From contig NZ_BSPX01000011.1 of assembly GCF_030161255.1 (NCBI RefSeq), positions 1 to 64,000 of the forward strand: a DNA stretch of 64,000 nt. The letters are read 5' to 3'. How positions within the stretch are numbered: the first letter of the stretch is position 1; the number at the start of each line of letters is the position of its first letter. Made by a program: the position numbers and the translations under genes. The DNA is from Zoogloea oryzae. GTDB lineage: Bacteria; Pseudomonadota; Gammaproteobacteria; Burkholderiales; Rhodocyclaceae. Below, piece after piece: positions 33,674 through 41,649 of this stretch. The notes beneath the pieces were generated by a model that was given only the letters and a program-made list of their open reading frames with translations, did no database searches and had not been told where the DNA came from.

Positions 33674-34474
33674 TTAGGACAACCAGCGCTTCCGCCGCCG
33701 GTAGTGCTTCACTTCCCGGAAACTCTTCCGCCCCTCGGACGACAGCCCCAGGTAGAACTCCTTCACATCCTCATTCGTCCGCAGGTCGGCGGCGTCGCCT
33801 TCCATCACCACGCGGCCGTTCTCGAGGATGTAGCCGAAGTCGGCGTAGCGCAGGGCGACCATGGTGTTCTGTTCGGCCAGCAGGAAGCTCACGTTTTCCT
33901 TGCTGTTGAGATCCTTCACGATCTCGAAGATCTCCTCGACGATCTGCGGGGCGAGGCCCATCGACGGTTCGTCCAGCAGGATCATCTCGGGCTTGGCCAT
34001 CAGGGCGCGGCCGATGGCGCACATCTGCTGCTCACCGCCCGAGGTGTAGCCGGCCTGCGAGGTGCGGCGGGTCTTCAGGCGCGGGAAGTAGGCGTAGACC
34101 TTCTCCAGGCTCTCCTTCAGCTCGGCGCGGGACTGGCTGCGGGTGTAGGCGCCGGTGAGGAGGTTCTCCTCGATGGACAGGTGGCCAAAACAGTGACGGC
34201 CCTCCATCACCTGGATCACGCCCTGCTTCACCAGATCGGCCGGCGTGAGCTGGTCGATGCGCCGGCCCTTGAACTCGACGCTGCCCTTGGTCACGTCACC
34301 CCGCTCGGCCCGCAGCAGGTTGGAGATCGACTTGAGCGTGGTGCTCTTGCCGGCGCCGTTGGCACCCAGCAGCGCGACGATCTTGCCCTGGGGCACCTGC
34401 AGCGAGACGCCCTTGAGCACGAGGATCACGTGGTCGTAGATGACCTCGATGTTGTTGATGCTGAGGTAAGACAT
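33674..34474 (-). CDS. livF: Branched-chain amino acid-type ABC transporter ATP-binding protein LivF
   Basis: 266 aa from the ATG at 34474 (MSYLSINNIEVIYD), which has GGAGG 12 bases upstream; ATGs at 34486 and 34513 are in frame but the first touches the GGAGG directly. Walker A GANGAGKST, signature TSGGEQQM, Walker B MILLDEPSMGLAP and the LivF-type C-terminus. The tail is longer and basic (KHYRRRKRWLS). Cytoplasmic ATPase partner of LivG for the LivHM channel. Separated from livK by an REP pair. Confidence 0.92.
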   Translation of the reverse strand: MSYLSINNIEVIYDHVILVLKGVSLQVPQGKIVALLGANGAGKSTTLKSISNLLRAERGDVTKGSVEFKGRRIDQLTPADLVKQGVIQVMEGRHCFGHLSIEENLLTGAYTRSQSRAELKESLEKVYAYFPRLKTRRTSQAGYTSGGEQQMCAIGRALMAKPEMILLDEPSMGLAPQIVEEIFEIVKDLNSKENVSFLLAEQNTMVALRYADFGYILENGRVVMEGDAADLRTNEDVKEFYLGLSSEGRKSFREVKHYRRRKRWLS

Positions 34475-34560
34475 GGCGTCGGCCATCCTCCAGTGCGGGG
34501 CGGCGCGGGCCACCCTCGGTCGTTCTTGTTCTTGGGATGTCGGGATTCGGCAACTCGGAC

Positions 34561-34628
34561 TGTAGGTCGGACTTCAGTCCGACATCACCTGATCAATACG
34601 GCAGTGTCGGACTGAAGTCCGACCTACA
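34561..34628. repeat. REP (type A) inverted pair between livF and livK
   Basis: Two perfect inverted 24-base type A copies (34561-34584 and 34605-34628) with a 20-base spacer, lying between the livK stop and livF start. Fits a BIME that may set the ratio of binding protein mRNA to downstream mRNA. Confidence 0.85.
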
Positions 34629-34667
34629 GGGACGGGCGCCGATCTTGGCCGGCGCCCGAAGCCCCGA

Positions 34668-35990
34668 TCAGCCCTCCTTCGAGCAGTCGCGCGGCTTGAT
34701 GCCCTTTTCCTTGGCGTAGGCGGCGGCGGATTCTTCGATCATGCCGCGCACCAGCGGACGGTCGGAGTCGATCCAGTCGGTGATGACCTTCCACTGGTTG
34801 CCGTCCCATTGCTGGAACTTCACCTTGCCCGGGCCTTCGTGATCGGCACACGACAGCTTGAGCGGCGGCATGAAGCCGGTGGCGCCCAGGGCCTTCAGGC
34901 GGGCGTCATCCAGGTTGAGGTTCTCGAAGCCCCAGCGCATCTGCTCGCCGGTCATCGCCTTGCCCTTGCCGAACTTCTCCTGAGCCTTGCGGATCGCCTC
35001 GACGGTGATGATCCCGTGCACCACGCCGCGGTTGTAATACACCGAGCCGATGCGGGTCTTGTCTTCCATGTTGCCCTTGTCCTTGCCGTACACGTGCTTC
35101 TTGATGTCGGCGACGACCGGGTAGTTGGCGCCCGGCACGTTGAAGCCGGCGGCGATGAAGCCCTTGGCGGCGGGGCCGGCGGGGATGGTGTCTTCCTCGG
35201 CACCAGACCACCACACACCGAGCAGCTTCTCGCGGGGGAAGCCGGTCTTGGCCGCCGCCTTGATCGCCGTCGGGTTCATCACGCCCCAGCCCCACAGGAT
35301 CACGTAGTCGGGCTTGGCCTGACGGATCTGCAGCCACTGGGACTGCTGCTCGTTGCCCGGGTGAGCCACCGCGATCTTCAGGACTTCAAAGCCGTGCTTG
35401 GCGGCCAGCTTGTCCATGATCGCGTGGGATTCCTTGCCATAGGCGGAGTCGTGATAGAGCAGGCCGATCTTCTTGCCCTTCAGCTTGTCCATGCCGCCTT
35501 CCTTCTGGCCCATGAAGTTCACGATGGCCGAAGCCTGGGACCAGTAGGTGGTGATCATCGGGAAGACCCACGGGAACACGCGGCCGTCGGCGGCATCGGT
35601 GCGGCCGTAGCCGATGGTGACCATCGGGATCTTGTCCTGGGCAACCTTCTCGAGCACCGAGTAGGTGATGCCGGTGGAAACCGGCTGGAACACCGAGTTG
35701 CCGGTGGAGCCTTTCTTCTTCAGACGCTCGTAGCACTCGACGCCGCGGGCGTTGTTGTATTCGGTCTCACACTCTTCCCAGGTGAGCTTCACGCCATTCA
35801 CGCCACCGTCGCGCTCGTTGATGAGCTGCATGTAGTCGATCCAGCCACCGAAGATCCCGGCGCCGCCGGCCGCGTAGGGGCCGACGCGATAGCTGGGCAG
35901 GCCGATGAACTGTTCGTCGGCGCTCGCCACGGCACTGCCCAAGAGGCCGGCGATGGCAGCACCCAGCAGAACGGTGTGCTTGAGTTTCAT
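34668..35990 (-). CDS. livK: Periplasmic substrate-binding protein of the liv-type ABC transporter
   Basis: 440 aa. Signal peptide about 1-24 (LLGAAIAGLLGSAVASA-DEQ). Peripla_BP_6 fold with GIFGGWIDYMQLINERDGGVNG and LTWEECETEYNNARGVECYERLKKKG, longer than amino acid-binding LivK (about 370) and of the type found near aromatic and fatty acid catabolic genes. Substrate is therefore more likely an aromatic or dicarboxylic acid than leucine; inference from context. Sits between livM and livF with its own 68-base leader. Confidence 0.88.
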   Translation of the reverse strand: MKLKHTVLLGAAIAGLLGSAVASADEQFIGLPSYRVGPYAAGGAGIFGGWIDYMQLINERDGGVNGVKLTWEECETEYNNARGVECYERLKKKGSTGNSVFQPVSTGITYSVLEKVAQDKIPMVTIGYGRTDAADGRVFPWVFPMITTYWSQASAIVNFMGQKEGGMDKLKGKKIGLLYHDSAYGKESHAIMDKLAAKHGFEVLKIAVAHPGNEQQSQWLQIRQAKPDYVILWGWGVMNPTAIKAAAKTGFPREKLLGVWWSGAEEDTIPAGPAAKGFIAAGFNVPGANYPVVADIKKHVYGKDKGNMEDKTRIGSVYYNRGVVHGIITVEAIRKAQEKFGKGKAMTGEQMRWGFENLNLDDARLKALGATGFMPPLKLSCADHEGPGKVKFQQWDGNQWKVITDWIDSDRPLVRGMIEESAAAYAKEKGIKPRDCSKEG

Positions 35991-36058
35991 GGTGTGTCTC
36001 CTTTATTGGTGTGGGTGCTACGACGAAACAGGGTTACGTACGTTCGTGAAGAAGGCGC

Positions 36059-37126
36059 TTAGTGGGGGAAAGGCCACAGGCGGAGCTTCTCCTTGGCGAT
36101 CTGCCACAGGCGGGCGAGGCCGTGGGGTTCGACGATCAGGAAGAAGATGATCAGCCCGCCGAACACGATCAGCTGGAAGTTGGACACGAAGCCCGCCCCC
36201 AGGGACTGGCCGAAGATCATCGGCACAAAGTTGTCCAGGAAGATCGGCAGCAGCACGATGAAGGCCGCCCCGAGGAAGGAGCCCATGATCGAGCCGACCC
36301 CGCCGATGATGATCATGAAGAGGATCTTGAACGACAGGTCGAGGTTGAAGGCTTCAGGCTCGACGGTGCCGATGTAGGTGTAGGCGTAGAGCGCGCCGGC
36401 CACGCCGCAGTAGAAGGAGCTCACCGCAAAGGCCAGCAGCTTGGTGCGCATCAGGCGGAAGCCGATCACCTGGGCCGCCACGTCCATGTCGCGCACCGCC
36501 ATCCAGGCCCGGCCGGTGGAGGAGCGGACCATGTTCTTGGCCAGCAGCGCCATCACCACCACGATCAGGAAGGTGAGGATGTACTTGGCCTCCGGCGAGG
36601 CGAAGGTGTAGCCGAGGATGGTCACGTCCTGGGCGGTGACGACGCCCGACGACGAGTTGTTGGAGAACCACGGAAACTTCACCAGCGCCCACACGATGAA
36701 GAACTGCGCCGCGAGGGTCGCCACCGCCAGGTAGAAGCCCTTGATGCGCAAACTGGGTAGCCCGAACAGGATGCCCACCAGCGCCGCCGTGGCCCCGGCA
36801 AGCACCAGCGCCACCAGAAACGGCATGCCGTCGATGCGCAGGATGAAGTTGTAGGCCGCGAAGGCCCCCACGGCCATGAAGGCCGCCGACCCGAGGGACA
36901 ACTGCCCCGCGTAGCCGGTGAGGATGTTCAGGCCCAGCGCGGCGAGGGAGAAGATCAGCACCGGAATGAGGATGGCCTTGAGCCAGTACTGGTCGGCGAG
37001 CAGCGGCACCGCCACGCCGAACACCAGCATCAGCACCCAGAACCCGATGCGGTCCTGGCGGATCGGAAAGATCCGGGCATCTTCGGCATAACTGGCCTTG
37101 AACTGGCCGGCTTCACGGTAAAGCAT
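36059..37126 (-). CDS. livM: Liv-type ABC transporter permease LivM
   Basis: 355 aa. About ten TM helices with the BPD_transp_2 signature GLNILTGYAGQLSLGSAAFMAVGAFAAYNF and GLPSLRIKGFYLAVATLAAQFF, and the EAA-like loop (GRAWMAVRDMDVAAQVIGF). N-terminal 25 residues are cytosolic and polar. Pairs with LivH to form the channel. Between livH and this gene lies the 21-bp repeat ORF. Confidence 0.93.
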   Translation of the reverse strand: MLYREAGQFKASYAEDARIFPIRQDRIGFWVLMLVFGVAVPLLADQYWLKAILIPVLIFSLAALGLNILTGYAGQLSLGSAAFMAVGAFAAYNFILRIDGMPFLVALVLAGATAALVGILFGLPSLRIKGFYLAVATLAAQFFIVWALVKFPWFSNNSSSGVVTAQDVTILGYTFASPEAKYILTFLIVVVMALLAKNMVRSSTGRAWMAVRDMDVAAQVIGFRLMRTKLLAFAVSSFYCGVAGALYAYTYIGTVEPEAFNLDLSFKILFMIIIGGVGSIMGSFLGAAFIVLLPIFLDNFVPMIFGQSLGAGFVSNFQLIVFGGLIIFFLIVEPHGLARLWQIAKEKLRLWPFPH

Positions 37127-37146
37127 GGGTGGGTCTCCTTCTCCGC

Positions 37147-37572
37147 TCAGGCAGCGGTCCGCTGCTGGCTGACAGTCTTGTTATGGTGTTCGGCAATGGC
37201 CTCTGCGGGGCGCGCGGGCTGGGATGCATCAACACGCAGGAAGCATGCAGGCTGGCGAGGACGCTGTTGCGCGCTCAAACCCTTTGTTTCGGTGCTGCGA
37301 AGAAACACTTCGTCGCTGCTAAGAAAGGTTGCAGCGCTGCGAAGAAACGTCGCGTCGGTGCGAAGAAAGGTTTCAGCCTCAAACATAAGGGTTTCGCTCG
37401 CCAAACCTTTATGTTGACGGTCGAACATAAACACTTCGCCCTCGAACATAAGCAGTTCACCCTTAAACAAAGACCTTTCGCCCGCCAGCATCGACTGTCT
37501 GATCGCGGAAGAAGGCTTCGCGGCGGCCAGGCCCTTCATCGTCGCGGCGCCAGAGGCATGAAATCGGTTCAT
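37147..37572 (-). CDS. Heptad-repeat small protein between livH and livM (unrecognised)
   Basis: 141 aa. ATG 37572 has AGGAG (37580-37584) 7 bases upstream and follows the livH stop by 14 bases; it ends 20 bases before livM. Residues 30-99 are ten 7-residue units with the pattern x-[GAD]-E-[TV]-F-[LM]-[FRL], for example FEAETFL, RTDATFL, RSAATFL, SSDEVFL, encoded by 21-bp DNA repeats. Two units are reversed at DNA level and read as KGL. No signal peptide or TM helix. Lower GC than its neighbours. I do not recognise a family; it may be a lineage-specific repeat protein, or the DNA/RNA array may be what matters. Confidence 0.6.
   Translation of the reverse strand: MNRFHASGAATMKGLAAAKPSSAIRQSMLAGERSLFKGELLMFEGEVFMFDRQHKGLASETLMFEAETFLRTDATFLRSAATFLSSDEVFLRSTETKGLSAQQRPRQPACFLRVDASQPARPAEAIAEHHNKTVSQQRTAA
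37276..37485. repeat. Array of ten 21-bp tandem units
   Basis: Unit starts fall exactly every 21 bases from 37276 to 37465. Direct units share AAGAAA or CATAAG cores with a TTTCG half (GCGAAGAAACACTTCGTCG at 37297; GAACATAAACACTTCGCCC at 37423). Units at 37276 and 37402 are inverted, so 37382-37394 pairs with 37403-37415 as a 13-bp hairpin with one G-T pair. The period equals two helical turns with phased A-tracts, so bending is possible. Not CRISPR-like (no spacers). Confidence 0.85.
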
Positions 37573-37586
37573 CGCCTTGCTCCTGG

Positions 37587-38513
37587 TCACACGCGGTCGA
37601 TGTGCTTCTCGCCGAACAGCCCTTCGGGGCGCACGAGCAGGAAGGCCAGGGCCAGCATGTAGGGGAACCAGCCTTCGATGCCGCCTCCCACGAACGGGCC
37701 CACATACACTTCGGCCAGCTTTTCGGAGGCGCCGATGATGAGGCCGCCGACGATGGCGCCGGGCACCGAGGTGAAGCCGCCGAGGATGAGCACCGGCAGC
37801 GCCTTGAGGGCCGTGAAGGTGAGGGCGAACTGCACGCCGTTGCGGGCGCCCCAGATCATCCCGGCCACCAGCGCCACGAAGCCCGCCACCGCCCACACCA
37901 CGCGCCAGATGGTCTGCAGCGGGATGCCGATGGACAGCGCGGCCTGGTGGTCATCGGCCACCGCCCGCAGGGCCCGGCCCACCTTGGTGTATTGGAACAG
38001 CAGGGCCAGCAGCGCCACCAGCGAGGCGGCCACGCCCGCGGCGAAGAGGTCGAACTTGGAGACGCCGATCTCGTAGTTGTCCATCAGCCAGGCGATGGGC
38101 TCATCGACGATGCCCAGATCCAGCCCGCGCACGGTGGCGCCCCAGGTCATCTGGGCGAGGCCCTCGATCACGTAGGTGAGGCCGATGGTGGCCATGAAGA
38201 GCGTGATGTGCGGCTGATTGACGAGGGGCCGCAGCACGATGCGCTCGGTGAGCGAACCGAGCACGATCATCGCGATGAAGGCCAGCAGGAAGGCCAGCCA
38301 GAACACCCCGCTGCTGTCCGCCTCCAGCCCCAGCCAGCCGGGCAGCACCTCCTGAAAGCCGACGAAGGTGAGCGCGGCGAAGAACACCATCGCCCCCTGG
38401 GCGAAGTTGAACACCCCCGAGGCCTTGTAGATCAGCACGAAACCGAGGGCCACCAGGGCGTACATGACGCCCGACAGCAGGCCGCCGATCAGTACTTCGA
38501 TGAAAAATTGCAT
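37587..38513 (-). CDS. livH: Liv-type ABC transporter permease LivH
   Basis: 308 aa with about eight TM helices and the BPD_transp_2 signature LLSGVMYALVALGFVLIYKASGVFNFAQGAMVFFAAL at the N-terminus; later LGGFTSVPGAIVGGLIIG. Inner membrane channel half with LivM. Starts at ATG 38513, preceded by REP elements that separate it from livG. Confidence 0.93.
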   Translation of the reverse strand: MQFFIEVLIGGLLSGVMYALVALGFVLIYKASGVFNFAQGAMVFFAALTFVGFQEVLPGWLGLEADSSGVFWLAFLLAFIAMIVLGSLTERIVLRPLVNQPHITLFMATIGLTYVIEGLAQMTWGATVRGLDLGIVDEPIAWLMDNYEIGVSKFDLFAAGVAASLVALLALLFQYTKVGRALRAVADDHQAALSIGIPLQTIWRVVWAVAGFVALVAGMIWGARNGVQFALTFTALKALPVLILGGFTSVPGAIVGGLIIGASEKLAEVYVGPFVGGGIEGWFPYMLALAFLLVRPEGLFGEKHIDRV

Positions 38514-38576
38514 CTGCCTCTCTCCTCTGCGGCGGGTCGGGCCGGATTGCCCGCTGCCGCTTCTTCTGTCGTTCGG

Positions 38577-38700
38577 TGTCGGGTTACTGCGCCACCCCGA
38601 CCTGCGGTGCTTCAGATGTCGGGTTACGCTGCGCCAACCCGACCTACGTCGGCATCGCTCCTTGCGTAGGTCGGGTTGGCCCGAAGGGCGTAACCCGACA
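38577..38700. repeat. REP (type B) cluster between livG and livH
   Basis: An inverted type B pair: 38617-38648 and 38665-38700, with TGTCGGGTTACGC... and ...GGGCGTAACCCGACA arms and a GTAGGTCGG head, plus a degenerate copy at 38577-38606. All lie in the livG-livH gap. Confidence 0.8.
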
Positions 38701-38707
38701 TCCCCGG

Positions 38708-39490
38708 CTAATGGGACGTGCCCAGGTAAGCCTTGATCACTTCCGGGTTGTTCTTCACTTCGTCCGGTGCGCCATCGCCGATCTTCTTGCCGTAGTCGAG
38801 CACCACCACGCGGTCGGAGATGTCCATCACCACGCCCATGTCGTGCTCGATGAGGACGATGGTGGTGCCGTAGTGGTCATTCACGTCGAGGATGAAGCGG
38901 CACATGTCCTGCTTCTCTTCCACGTTCATGCCGGCCATGGGTTCGTCGAGGAGCAGGATGTCCGGCTCGGCGGCGAGCGCCCGGGCCAGCTCGACGCGCT
39001 TCTGCAGGCCATAGGGCAGGCGGCCCACCGGCGTCTTGCGGATGTTCTGGATCTCGAGGAACTCGATCACCTCTTCCACCTTGATGCGGTGCGCGATCTC
39101 TTCCTTCTGCGCGGCGCCCCAGTAGAGCGCGTGCTGCAGGAAGTTGCACTTCATCTTGAGGTTGCGCCCGGTCATGATGTTGTCGAGCACGGTCATGCCC
39201 TTGAACAGCGCGATGTTCTGGAAGGTGCGGGCGATGCCCTGCTCGGCCGCCTCGTGGGGCTCCATCTTCTTGCGCAGCGCACCCTTGAAGAAGATCTGGC
39301 CTTCCTGGGGGTGATACACGCCGTTGATGACGTTGAGCATCGAGCTCTTGCCGGCGCCGTTGGGGCCGATGATGGAGCGGATCTCGTGCTGCTTCACGTT
39401 GAAGCTGATGTCGGTGAGCGCCTTCACGCCGCCGAAACGCAGGGAGATGTTCTGGAGGTCGACGATCACGTCGCCAATCTGTCTGGCCAT
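38708..39490 (-). CDS. livG: Liv-type ABC transporter ATP-binding protein LivG
   Basis: 260 aa. Walker A GPNGAGKSS, LivG-type signature LPYGLQKRVELARAL (LPYGxQ instead of LSGGQ), Walker B ILLLDEPMAGMN, and His-loop IVLIEHDMGVVMDI. The C-terminus NNPEVIKAYLG is typical. Twelve bases downstream of the acyl-CoA synthetase gene. Confidence 0.93.
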   Translation of the reverse strand: MARQIGDVIVDLQNISLRFGGVKALTDISFNVKQHEIRSIIGPNGAGKSSMLNVINGVYHPQEGQIFFKGALRKKMEPHEAAEQGIARTFQNIALFKGMTVLDNIMTGRNLKMKCNFLQHALYWGAAQKEEIAHRIKVEEVIEFLEIQNIRKTPVGRLPYGLQKRVELARALAAEPDILLLDEPMAGMNVEEKQDMCRFILDVNDHYGTTIVLIEHDMGVVMDISDRVVVLDYGKKIGDGAPDEVKNNPEVIKAYLGTSH

Positions 39491-39502
39491 GGTCGCTCTC
39501 CG

Positions 39503-41473
39503 TCAGGCCGCTTTCCGCGCGGGCGGAAAGATCTTGGCGTCCTCGATACGCAGGTCGGCGGACACCTTGTTGGTGCGGCCGTCCTCGTAGGTCACCTGGG
39601 TTTCGATGAACTGGCTCTTCTTGCCGCCGTAAAGGGCGTCGATGAGTACCGCGTACTTCTCGGCCACGAAGTTGCGGCGGACCTTGCGGGTGCGGGTCAG
39701 CTCGCCGTCGTCGGCGTCGAGTTCCTTGTGGAGCACGAGGAAGCGCTTGATCTGCGAATCACACATCTTGGGATCGGCGGCGAGATCGGCATTCACCTGC
39801 TCGACGCACTCGCGGATCAGGTCGTACACCTGCGGCTGACAGGCGAGGTCGGTGTAGCCCGAGTAAGCCATGCCCTTCCGCTCGGCCCAGTTGCCCACGG
39901 CTTCCAGGTCGATGTTCACAAACGCGGTGACGAAATCACGGCCGTTGCCAAAGCACACGACTTCCTTGATGTGCTGGAAGAACTTGAGCTTGTTCTCGAT
40001 GTAGTTGGGCGCAAACATGCCGCCGCTGGTGAGCTTGCCCACGTCCTTGGCGCGATCGATGATCTTCAGGTGGCCGTCGGCGTCGAAGAAGCCTGCGTCG
40101 CCGGTCATGAAGTAGCCCTCGGCGTTGATGGATTCGGCGGTGGCATCCGGGCGCTTGTAGTAGGCCTTGAGCAGCATCGGGCCACGCACCAGGATCTCGC
40201 CGTTGTCGGCCAGCTTGACCTCGACATTCGGCGCCGGGGTGCCGACGGAATCGAGCTTGATCTGGCCATCGGGCTGCAGGCACACGTAGGCGCAGGTCTC
40301 GGTCTGGCCGTAGAGCTGCTTGAGGTTGATGCCGATGGAGCGGTAGAAGCGGAACAGATCGGGCCCGATGGCCGCGCCGGCGGTGTAGGCCACGCGGATG
40401 CGGCTCATGCCGAGCACGTTCTTGAGCGGGCCGTAGATCATCAGGTTGCCGAGCCAGTACTGCAGGCGGTCGCCGCCGGAGACCGGCTTGCCGTCGAGGA
40501 TGTCCGCGCCGCAGCGGCGGGCCACGTCCATGAAGTGGGCGAACAGCTTGCGCTTGATGCCGCCGGCGTCTTCCATGCGGATCATCACCTGGGTGAGCAG
40601 GTTCTCGAAGACTCGCGGCGGAGCGAAGTAGTAGGTGGGGCCGATCTCGCGCAGGTCGTTCATCACCGTCTCGCCCGATTCCGGGCAGTTGATGGTGAAG
40701 CCGGCCACCAGCGCCTGGGCGTAGGAGAACAGGTGATCGCCCACCCACGCCATCGGCAGGTAGGAGAGGATGTCGTCCTCGTCCGAAAGCTTGTCGAACT
40801 GGCAGCCGCCCTGGGCCGCGGCAATGAAGGCACCGTGGGTCTGGCACACGCCCTTCGGCTTGCCGGTGGTGCCCGAGGTGTAGAGCATCACCGACACGTC
40901 GTCGGGGCTGCCCTTGTCGATCTCGTTGCCGAGGAAGTCCGGGTGGTTGCGGTCGTGGATGCGGCCCATCTCGAGGACTTCATCCAGGCCGTGCAGGAAG
41001 GTCTGGTTATAGTGGCGCAGGCCGCGGGGGTCGTCGTAGATGACGTGCTCGAGGAGGGGCAGGCCCTCCTTGATCTCGAGCATCTTGTCCACCTGCTCCT
41101 GGTCCTCGACGCAGGCGAAGCGGATCTCCGCGTCCTGCATCACGTAGGACATCTCCTGGGCTACCGCGTCCTGGTACATCATCACCGGGATGCCGCCCAG
41201 GCACTGGCAGGCCGCCACCGACCAGTACAGCCGCGGCCGGTTGTCGCCGACCACCGCCAGGCGGTCGCCGCGCTTGAAGCCCAGCTCGGCCAGCCCGCTG
41301 GCAATGGCGCGCACCCGCTCGGCCACTTCGGCCCAGGTGTAGGTTTGCCAGATGCCGTATTCCTTTTCGCGCATCGCCGGCCGATTGGGCCGCTGCCGGG
41401 CGTGGTGCATCAGCAGGCGCGGAAAGGTATCCAGGCTGCCCATCTCGGCCGAACTCTCGCCGGTGTTTGCCAT
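39503..41473 (-). CDS. Long-chain acyl-CoA synthetase-like AMP-binding protein
   Basis: 656 aa from ATG 41473, which has AGGAGG 6 bases upstream; ATG 41479 abuts that site. AMP-binding signature MLYTSGTTGKPKGVCQTH, YGQTETCAYV, motif TGDAGFFDADGHLKIIDRAKDVGKLTSGG. Longer than FadD (about 560) and of the eukaryote-like long-chain type. First gene of the liv cluster, so it probably activates the imported acid to its CoA ester (vectorial acylation-like); substrate (fatty, aromatic or terpenoid acid) not determined. Confidence 0.88.
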   Translation of the reverse strand: MANTGESSAEMGSLDTFPRLLMHHARQRPNRPAMREKEYGIWQTYTWAEVAERVRAIASGLAELGFKRGDRLAVVGDNRPRLYWSVAACQCLGGIPVMMYQDAVAQEMSYVMQDAEIRFACVEDQEQVDKMLEIKEGLPLLEHVIYDDPRGLRHYNQTFLHGLDEVLEMGRIHDRNHPDFLGNEIDKGSPDDVSVMLYTSGTTGKPKGVCQTHGAFIAAAQGGCQFDKLSDEDDILSYLPMAWVGDHLFSYAQALVAGFTINCPESGETVMNDLREIGPTYYFAPPRVFENLLTQVMIRMEDAGGIKRKLFAHFMDVARRCGADILDGKPVSGGDRLQYWLGNLMIYGPLKNVLGMSRIRVAYTAGAAIGPDLFRFYRSIGINLKQLYGQTETCAYVCLQPDGQIKLDSVGTPAPNVEVKLADNGEILVRGPMLLKAYYKRPDATAESINAEGYFMTGDAGFFDADGHLKIIDRAKDVGKLTSGGMFAPNYIENKLKFFQHIKEVVCFGNGRDFVTAFVNIDLEAVGNWAERKGMAYSGYTDLACQPQVYDLIRECVEQVNADLAADPKMCDSQIKRFLVLHKELDADDGELTRTRKVRRNFVAEKYAVLIDALYGGKKSQFIETQVTYEDGRTNKVSADLRIEDAKIFPPARKAA

Positions 41474-41649
41474 CCCCATCCTCCTCCGGTCTTGTCTCGC
41501 GTCGTGCCCGCAGTCCGGAAACGGCCGCGGATAGTGTGTTTTGTGACGTGAGGACAGTCTGGCAAACCATGTTTGCTCAACTGTTTTTCAAATGTACGGA
41601 ATTGTGAGTGAGGTACGGCGAGGTGTAATTCGGCCAGCCGGCCCGGACG

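Noticed and set aside
33339..33677. Small proteins in the liv-proximal intergenic block
   Set aside because: Several overlapping frames on both strands with Arg/Pro/Cys-rich composition and no start signals; the block looks like a non-coding repeat element.
37276..37485. CRISPR array
   Set aside because: Units are directly adjacent with no unique spacers, diverge in sequence, and two are inverted; no cas genes are present.
37129..37662. Plus-strand open frame with AKK repeats across the 21-bp array
   Set aside because: It has no ribosome binding site, overlaps the livH 3' end and runs against operon direction; the minus-strand ORF has a good AGGAG and fits the gap.
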